DNA from: Mesostigma viride
Lineage: Eukaryota > Streptophyta > Mesostigmatophyceae > Mesostigmatales > Mesostigmataceae
Length of the DNA: 64,000 nucleotides
Reading direction: 5' to 3'
Assembly: GCA_009746045.1 (NCBI GenBank)
Contig: RPFO01000103.1
Span: 5,001-69,000 of the forward strand
The stretch's first letter is position 1; every line of letters begins with the position of its first letter. Below, piece by piece: positions 57,741 to 64,000 of this stretch. Under the pieces are notes generated by a model that was given only the letters and a program-made list of their open reading frames with translations, was not told where the DNA came from and ran no database searches. The position numbers were made by a program, and so were the translations under genes.

Positions 57741-59161
57741 CAACTCTCTCCGGTAAGAGATTTTTCGCAGTTTGGCTGTTTCGAAACGTTAATTAAGTGA
57801 GATGCCTTCGGATCAGGAGACTCACACAGCCGCGAAATCATGCCAAAGGTCCTATGTTCGATCCCTTGCTGGTAGCTTCTGAGCTTTCTTATTTTCTGTG
57901 TTCCGCGGAATCTCAGATTTGGGCCGCTAGCGTTTTCACGTTTGTTGCTTTCTGATCCGACGACAACGTTGTGGCTTGCTCGTGTGACATCTGGCGCATG
58001 GTGTGATTCATGTGTATGGGCTGCTTTGCCATAAGAGTGAGTGTTGGGTCATAAATCGTGTTCTACACATTTGCTGCATGGACCGTTAGGTGCTGGTGAG
58101 CTCTTCCTTGTAGAATGGTGATGTCTATGTCAAGGATCTGATATCTTTTTTTTCTCTTGCATATTGTGTCGCGGTTTGCTTGGATTCATGCAGGCACCAC
58201 GAGAATGAAATGGGAGCGGTCAGCATGATGCCCTAGCAAGCGACCAGATTTGTTAACCAGCTGTCATCGTATTTGATGAAAGGCAATGACGGATGTGTCA
58301 TAAAGCCATAACAGTTTTGTATAGATGATTCATTAAATGATCAATGGTTACAATTTCAGAACCGCCGCTGAATGGCTGGTATGATTTAATGGGTTCTTGA
58401 CGGCTATAAACATTTATTATTTTAACATTATAATGAAAAGATTTTGATTGTTCGTGCTGTTTTGAACAGTGCGGCTGCCACCATATTGCATTATGGGTGT
58501 GTTTCTCAGCGCTGTGTTTTCTCACTTTTCTCACGTCCTGTTTTTCTCACTTTTCTCACGTCCTGATTTTCTCACTTTTCTCACTTTTCTCACGTTTCAC
58601 ACCTCCCGTTTTTCTCACTTTTCTCACGTCCTGTTTTTTGAGATTTTTCTCACGTTTTTCCCCTTTTTTCACCTTTTTGGGGCAATTTCACCCGGGTGAG
58701 AAACGTGTTTTCTCACCCATTCTCACCCCATTCTCACCCTTTTTTCTCACCTTTCTCACCCATTTCTCACCCTTTTTCTCACCTTTCTCACCCTTTTTCT
58801 CACCATTTCTCACCCATTCTCAAAGCCGAGTTCCTAGTGTGGTTGGTGCGAGCTAGGTGCCCTACTAGCTGCAGGCGGCGTTGCTTAATGGTGCTGGTGA
58901 TATAGGGCATGCCCTGGTACAGGTCCTCATTGCGGACATGAGCAGCATATCCTACTCTGAAAAATCATGGCTATACAAGAGCTATGGCATGGCTTCTCAG
59001 CAGAGAGTGACTCCCTGCATGGGCACAACATTACTAAATAAGGCTAGGCATCGTCTGGAGTGTGGCACATCATAGGCACACATGTACATGATTAAATAAA
59101 GCGCGGGGCGTAGCTGGGATAGTGCCTCTAGGAGGCGTACATGTACATGGCCACGGTCTAT

Positions 59162-60595
59162 CTATTCTGCACTACTACTGCTGTATTCCCCTAAGCTGGG
59201 GCGTCTGGAGTCGCTGGGGCCGCGGGGGGGGGGGGGGTCGCCTGCCAGGGCTTGTGGCCGACGTAGATGGCGGCCCCCTTCCAGTACACCGGCTGCCCCG
59301 CCTTGGTCTGCCGGAGCTGGAGGTACTAAGAAGGTCGGCCATAGCTCCCGTCGCCGTTGTTGCTGCGCCAGGGTCAAGTCGTCATCAAGGGTGAAGAGAG
59401 TCTTCTCGAGCCGCTTGCGGCGTCTGAGAAAAGAAATCTTGTCCGCCGGGGTCTTAAAGGTGAGGAGGAGCGGGGGCGGCCCTGCCTTACCCCGCGCGCG
59501 GGGAAGGCGGTGGGCAGCCAGCTCGATCTCACCGTTAAGGCCCATGCGACCAAGGATTTTTCTCTCAAACGCACGTGCAAGCTTCTCGGAATTCTCGCCT
59601 TCCTCCATCTTGAAGTTCTTGACAATGACGTTGAGGCTGCGCTTGGCGAGCTCGGCCTCCTCGCGGAGGTCAAGCGTCTGCCGTTGAAGCTGGGCTGCGA
59701 CGGCGGAGGTGGTGGAGGTGGTATGTTGCTTAAGCATGTCCGCCCAGGTGGTGATGGGAGGAGCATCGCCGGCCAGGCCAGCCGAGGCTGGCTTGGCGGC
59801 AATGTCCTTCACCGCCTGGGCGGTGAGGCCTGCGGTGTTCTGCAGAACCTCGATAGCAATGGCGTTGTCCTTAAGACGCTGGTCGATGTCACGGAGCTGG
59901 GCGGTGATGGCGTCGGAGGTGGAGGTGGTGGCGGTGGAGGAGGCGAGGAGGGTGGAGGTGGCGGTGGACTGATGGTGGAGGTGGCGGTGGAGAGGAGGGG
60001 GAGCTCGGCAGCCAACGTGCTGCCCATGACCGCCACATCTGCTGCGATGGGGGCCACGTGCTGCTCGAGGGCCTCCTTGAGGAGTGAGCGGATGGAGGAT
60101 TCGGTTAAGGTGGTGGTGAGGGGCTTTGGGGGCCAAAGCTCCTCGAGGGAGCGGCCAAGGAGGGAGAAAAGGACGCGCGTTGCTGAAGGTGGGGGCGGCG
60201 GCATTTGAGGATGGTGTCGAAGTTGTGGGCGCGTCTCTGGAAAGAATCGGTGAGGCGGCCCTGATGGAAGAGTTGCTTGCACATTTCGAGAAGCGAGGCA
60301 TACGATCCCCAAAACACGTAGCCCAGGATCTTGTCGGGGTTGAGCTTGTCAAAAAAGCCGGGCTTTGGCTGGCGTCAAAGTCGAACTCCTCCCAGGTCGG
60401 CTCAGCAGGGCGACTGCGCTTGGGTTCAGGCGACGCTGCTGGCGAGGCGGCCAGAGGGGGCTGGGCGACCACTAGAGCTTGGCTAGTGGCGCCGCTGCCT
60501 TCTGGGCCGGTTGGCGAAGTTGTTGGGGCTGCAGACGTATTTTCATTGCTAAGCGCAGCCGCCAGGCTGCGTTGCGTCGAGAGGCGTTTGCTCAT
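59162..60595 (-). CDS. ORF1-B protein, longest copy
   Basis: Starts at the ATG at 60595 (MSKRLSTQRSLAAALS), after a 5' UTR shared with 30.7 kb. The frame is open for 477 codons. Regions: Ala/Pro-rich N-terminus; a middle part; a coiled coil (LRDIDQRLKDNAIAIEVLQN to LREEAELAKRSL); an RRM-like part (NVIVKNFKMEEGENSEKLAR to PPLLLTFKTPADKISFLRRR); and the start of the C-terminal domain (DDDLTLAQQQRRRELWPT). Two defects are visible against sister copies. The middle third reads in a different frame (the true text, WGSYASLLEMCKQLFHQG and EALEQHVAPIAADVAVMGS, is in another frame between about 60310 and 59950). A 7-base insertion near 59325 (CTAAGAA) changes the last ~45 residues. Nucleic-acid chaperone role is inferred from the L1 ORF1 family. 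Confidence 0.7.
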   Translation of the reverse strand: MSKRLSTQRSLAAALSNENTSAAPTTSPTGPEGSGATSQALVVAQPPLAASPAASPEPKRSRPAEPTWEEFDFDASQSPAFLTSSTPTRSWATCFGDRMPRFSKCASNSSIRAASPILSRDAPTTSTPSSNAAAPTFSNARPFLPPWPLPRGALAPKAPHHHLNRILHPLTPQGGPRAARGPHRSRCGGHGQHVGCRAPPPLHRHLHHQSTATSTLLASSTATTSTSDAITAQLRDIDQRLKDNAIAIEVLQNTAGLTAQAVKDIAAKPASAGLAGDAPPITTWADMLKQHTTSTTSAVAAQLQRQTLDLREEAELAKRSLNVIVKNFKMEEGENSEKLARAFERKILGRMGLNGEIELAAHRLPRARGKAGPPPLLLTFKTPADKISFLRRRKRLEKTLFTLDDDLTLAQQQRRRELWPTFLVPPAPADQGGAAGVLEGGRHLRRPQALAGDPPPPRGPSDSRRPSLGEYSSSSAE

Positions 60596-60770
60596 CGTAT
60601 ATTGCGTGATAGCTTCGGAAAATTATATCAGCATGTGCGTCGTAAAAAGACGCGTCGATTGTGATATTCACGGCTAAATTCGGTGCTCAAACGTGAAAGT
60701 TATGAGCTCCGCCGTCAGCCATGGCTACTACCTCGTGGCTTGTGGCTCGGGGCAATGTATAGTCCAGATG

Positions 60771-61080
60771 ATGCCTAGCTTTATTTTATTATGCAGTGCC
60801 CATGCAGGGAGTCACTCCCTGCTGAGAAGCCATGCCCTAGCTCTTGTATAGCCATTATGATCTTCCCCCCCATGACAGGCTCCCCCTTTGCTGGGCATAG
60901 CGTGATAGATCATGAGGGTGCAGGTGCCCTGGTGTACCTAGAGCAAGGGTAGCTTACATTCCCACCCTTGCATGAAGTAGCCTAGAATGCCATATGCCCC
61001 TTCTCAGGGATATGTGCTACAGATACTAGTCCCAACGGAATTATGTTTCTAATTAATTAATTAATGAATGAATATTCCCT
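60771..61080 (+). repeat. ORF1-B 3' UTR and tail, plus orientation
   Basis: Runs from GATGATGCCTAGCTTTATTTT through GGATATGTGCTACAG and a damaged hairpin (TCCC-AACG-GGA core near 61030) to a TTAA tail. Strongly 5'-truncated copy lying head-to-head with the large minus-strand unit. Confidence 0.7.
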
Positions 61081-61089
61081 TGCTGGATG

Positions 61090-61365
61090 GATGGAGCCCA
61101 GCGGACAACATTTCGTTTCTCAGACGCCGCAAGCTAGCGGCTCGAGAACACTCCCTTCACCGTGGACGACGACTTGACCCTGGCGCAGCAACAACAGCGC
61201 CGGGAGCTATGGCCGACCTACCTCCAGCTCCGGCAGACCGAGGCGGGGAAGCCGGTGTACTGGGAGGGGGCGGCCATCTACGTCGGCCACAAGCCCTGGC
61301 ACGCTCGCGACCCCAGCGACCACCGCGGCCCCAGCGACTCCAGACGCCCCAGCTTAGGGGAATTA
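61090..61365 (+). pseudogene. ORF1-B, C-terminal coding fragment
   Basis: Encodes PADNISFLRRRKLA..., then DDDLTLAQQQQRRELWPTYLQLRQTEAGKPVYWEGAAIYVG in a shifted frame. Interrupted by the tail of RT1 copy 3 at 61366. Confidence 0.75.
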
Positions 61366-61555
61366 ATTAATTAATTAATTAATTAGACTCGTGCTCCCGT
61401 TGGGGAGTCACGGAGCATTAACCCCGATGAATGGATGGATGGGTGCAAACATTCCTACCGGTCTAATCTATCTACATTGGCTACATACTACATCTATCTA
61501 GCAACATTCTAACTACATCATCTATCTAGGCAGCCGCACGCTGCCCTAGGGGGAG

Positions 61556-63236
61556 CTATCTAGCGTGCCTCCCGTGGGATTGCACACGCGGGCGCTTCCC
61601 CACTGGGGGGGGCTCGTTGTCCTCTATGACCTGGGCCCACTTGGCCTTGTCCATCATCTTCTTCCAAATCACGGAGAGGCCGAGGCCCCCCATGTCCTCT
61701 ACTAGCTGTTCTTTGAAGGTGCGGGCCTTGCGGCGTCTAACATCACTGGGCCCAGCCCACGTCAGGAGGTGCCGGCCAGGCTGGGCTGGTCGCAGTCCTG
61801 CGGGGGGGCCACGTGAGGTGTCTACCTGGTTGGTGCGAGCTAGGTGCCCTACTAGCTGCAGGCGGCGTTGCTTAATTGTGCTGGTGATATAGGGCATGCC
61901 CTGGTACAGGTCCTCATTGCGGACATGAGCAGCATATCCTACTCTGAAAATGGAACGCAGCATGCTGGTGACCGCGCCGTCCAGCTTGCGGGCCAGGTCG
62001 GCGGTGAGGGTCCACGTCTCGGCGCCATACGTGAGAACAGGAAGGACGAGGACCTTGAACAGGTCCTGTTTCTCGATCTTGCCCAGGGGCTTGCGCCATA
62101 GGGCCCGGTACTGGCGTAAAGCGTGCCAGGCGAGGGAGATGCGGTGGTCCACATCCACCTCGCAGCTAGGGAGCAGGCTGCCCAGCAGCTTAACGCGGTC
62201 CCGATACAGGACTCGAGAGCCGTCTAGGAGATAGAGGGGCGGCGCTGAGGTGGTGAGCCCAACCGCCAGGGCCTCTGTCTTCTTGCTGACCTCAAGCCCC
62301 ACTGCACGGGCCTCGAGAGCCAGGCAGTCAAGCCATGTCTGCACGTGCTCAGTGTCCTCAAAGAGGGTGGTGTCGTCTGCGTAAATGATGTCTGCTAGCC
62401 GAATCTCCGTGTCCGCACCGCCATGCCAGAATTTGTTAGCAACCTGCACTCCTGGTTCCCTGCCCACGATGCGGGCAAATCGCTTGCGCGCCTGAATCAT
62501 TACGTATTCGACAACAATAATGAACAGGTAGGGCGACAGCACGCAGCCCTGCCACACACCCTTCTGTAAAGGGCATGGGGGCGTGGTCCCGTAAGAAGTG
62601 CGCACCGAAGTGGTGGACCCTTCATACAGGTTGCGGATGACAGCAATCAGGGGGCGGGGGATCCGGAACAACTCGAGGATGTCCCAAAGCGCAGGCCAGA
62701 AAACCGAATCGAAGGCTTTGATGAAGTCCACCAGCACAAGGTGCAAAGGGGACTCACCAGGCTGAAGGCGTTGCAGTTCCTCCACCAGTCGGCGAGTAGC
62801 GAAGAGCGCCTGTACTGTGTTGCGACCTGAACGGAAGCCGTGCTGAGTCTCGCTGAGGTGACCGTCCAGGGCCGTGCGCAGGCGGTTCAGGATGAGCCGC
62901 ATAAGAAGCTTGAGGGGGGCACTTTGAATGCACACCCCTCTGTAGTTGCCGGGGTCGGCAGGCGACCCCTTGTTCTTGTACAGCATCGTGCGAAAACTGT
63001 GTTGCCAGGCCGCTGGAGGTGGTTGCGACGACAGCAGAAGGCGGTTGCAGATGTCCCGGAAGAGCAGCATAACACCTGTGTCCTCGAATTCGGCTGCAAG
63101 TTTTACAACTGCGGCCGGAATCTCGTCAGAGCCGGTGGCTGCGTCATAACGCAGGCGCTGGACCGCCTCCGTGACCTCGCGAGAGGTGAAAGGAGGCATG
63201 TCAGACGGGTCGCCAAGTGGGCCGACCAGCGGGGGG
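61556..63236 (-). CDS. RT1 reverse transcriptase and C-terminal domain
   Basis: Complete reverse-transcriptase domain of an APE-type LINE. REVTEAVQRLRYDAATGSDEIP and WQHSFRTMLYKNKGSPADPGNYRG are the N-terminal motifs. SETQHGFRSGRN belongs to the fingers, VLVDFIKAFDSV to motif A and QKGVWQGCVLSPYLF to motif B. YADD (62372-62383) is motif C, and the thumb has LPVLTYGAETWTL. The C-terminal part has QRRLQLVGHLARTNQVDTS and [20 protein letters not shown], ending GKRPRV...RHAR. All three catalytic Asp are present, so this part could be functional. No RNase H is seen. The frame is separated from the upstream endonuclease/linker frame by a frameshift between 63236 and about 63440. Confidence 0.92.
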
Positions 63237-63237
63237 A

Positions 63238-64000
63238 CTAGGTAGTCCGCCGCTGACCTAGGCGGGGCCGGGGGCCCTGCGGGGCCGGCCAGGGCGGCCG
63301 GCGGGCGGCGGCGGCTGGGAGCAGGGGTGGGGGCGGCGCAGCTGTCCCCACGACCTCGGCCGTGGCCGTGGCCCAGGTACGAAGCCGCTTGGCTGGGGCG
63401 CCGGGGACGTCGTGGCGGTGGGGCCGGCCGAGGCCGTCCGGGTGCCCGAGGCGCTTGTACCAGAACCAGGCCCCCTTGCCGTCGTGCTTCTGCTGGCAGC
63501 TGCGCAGGTCCTTGACCATCTGCTGAGCATCTGCCTTCTCAGCCTGCTCGTAGGCGGCCCTCAGAGCTGCTTGCAGCCCAGGTTTGGCGAGCGGATCTCT
63601 GTTGCGGCGGAGCATCTGCCTGGCGGCGACCACTGTCGGTGCGTGACGGTGGACAGCAAGCTGCCGACGCGGAGGCAAGGTGGGGAGGGTGCGGGCAGCC
63701 AGGCGATACTTGGCGGCGACACCACGGAGGATCACTGAAATATCCCCCGGCGGCGGAATGGCGTGTAACTGCTGTCGGCTGCCCCCGGCGTCGAATACGG
63801 CCAGGAAATCATCCCTGTGCGACATAGCGGCCTGCTCTTCTGCTGACATCTTGTCGGCATCCTTCAGCACAATCCGGAGCACTTTCAGATCTGGCTGAGG
63901 TGCCAGCTGTCGCGACGGTTTCACCCCAGGAAACCGCAATCTGATGCGAGCGAGCACGAGACGATGATCAGATTCCACCGTGCTGACAGAATCTTGCAGG
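63238..64000 (-). pseudogene. RT1 endonuclease C-terminus and linker, partial and frameshifted
   Basis: At the window edge the frame reads ESDHRLVLARIRLRFP; SDH is the catalytic His motif closing an APE-type endonuclease. A linker follows (AEEQAAMSHRDDFLAVF ... WFWYKRLGHPDG), with the usual spacing to the reverse transcriptase. In the GC-rich stretch 63250-63440 the frame slips and stops at 63238 instead of joining the reverse transcriptase. One indel in a G/C run would explain it (mutation or sequencing error). Confidence 0.75.

Larger units (their letters stand above)
55705..58839. mobile_element. CACTA-type DNA transposon, non-autonomous, 3135 bp
   Basis: Ends are a perfect 12-bp inverted repeat CACTAGGAACTC / GAGTTCCTAGTG. 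The empty site is known from other RT1 copies and indicates a 2-bp TG target duplication (55703-55704 and 58840-58841). Both subterminal zones are packed with GTGAGAAA / TTTCTCAC motifs (55720-56070 and 58500-58825), as expected for transposase-binding repeats of the CACTA/EnSpm group. No transposase is visible. The interior is a patchwork of an ORF1-C tail, repeat R pieces and a tRNA-like piece. Confidence 0.88.
55240..58963 (-). mobile_element. RT1 element copy 2, 5'-truncated and split
   Basis: Made of 55240-55704 (tail, hairpin 55262-55284, CCAT tract, 3' UTR and the C-terminal coding end) and 58840-58963 (next ~120 coding bases, up to the AYxxHVRNEDLYQGMPY region). Its 5' truncation point is at 58963. 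The two halves join as in the intact copy at 61.8 kb once the CACTA insertion and one copy of its TG duplication are removed. Confidence 0.88.
55005..60770 (-). mobile_element. ORF1-B element, full length but carrying nested insertions
   Basis: Minus-strand unit: 5' UTR from about 60770, ORF1 (60595 to about 59180), 3' UTR and tail (hairpin near 55029-55050). Its 3' UTR is split at ATCATGGCTAT (55229-55239 and 58964-58974) by an RT1 copy, which is in turn split by a CACTA element. Removing both insertions restores the UTR found intact at 34.7-35.1 kb. Confidence 0.85.
61366..64000 (-). mobile_element. RT1 non-LTR retrotransposon, copy 3, most complete; runs off the window
   Basis: Minus strand. 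Tail and hairpin (61390-61412), CCAT tract, 3' UTR, reverse transcriptase (stop at 61556) and the linker; the end of the endonuclease lies at the window edge. Whether an ORF1 precedes it cannot be seen. Confidence 0.88.

Overview
The window reads as nuclear DNA of a green-lineage eukaryote (Viridiplantae, most likely a unicellular or streptophyte-grade alga). The evidence is a nuclear psbX gene with a plastid/thylakoid transit peptide, a plant-type SnRK2 kinase with eleven exons, plant-type telomere repeats (CCCTAAA) inside an intron, GC-rich codons, GT-AG introns and dense non-LTR retrotransposons. Species cannot be fixed from the sequence.

Four host genes are supported. (1) psbX, 582-1368 (+), three exons. 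(2) A CCCH zinc-finger protein, 15439-10139 (-), three exons, with one reading-frame break in a 14-base homopolymer. (3) A SnRK2-like Ser/Thr kinase, 18267-30130 (+), eleven phase-0 exons, about 567 aa. (4) A very large low-complexity protein with one KH-like domain, 41281-51748 (+), three exons, about 2990 aa. They show no operon-like or pathway link; they are separate genes lying between repeat-rich tracts.

The rest is mostly transposon sediment: 1.4-8.5 kb, 30.3-36 kb and 52.9-64 kb. Four kinds of non-LTR unit recur: RT1 (endonuclease + reverse transcriptase + C-terminal domain), RT2 (a divergent relative seen only as fragments), and two units carrying only an L1-type ORF1 protein (here called ORF1-B and ORF1-C). 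All four end in the same small RNA hairpin architecture followed by (TTAA)n-type tails. The hairpin stems differ between families but keep pairing. RT1 shares its exact 3' end with ORF1-C, and RT2 shares its 3' end type with ORF1-B. A triple nest is legible at 55.0-60.8 kb: an ORF1-B unit split by an RT1 insertion (11-bp target duplication), itself split by a 3135-bp CACTA-type DNA transposon. A second DNA-transposon family (ends CAGTGTTTT) is present at 28.6 and 39.3 kb.

A second theme is intron structure. In the kinase and KH genes, short pieces of exon edges together with their splice sites are repeated inside the neighbouring introns, sometimes as regular tandem arrays. Introns also carry 11-, 12-, 21- and 55-bp minisatellites, long CT, CA, CCTCGC and CCAT/CCAC microsatellites, and an interstitial telomere-repeat tract flanked by a 31-bp direct repeat.
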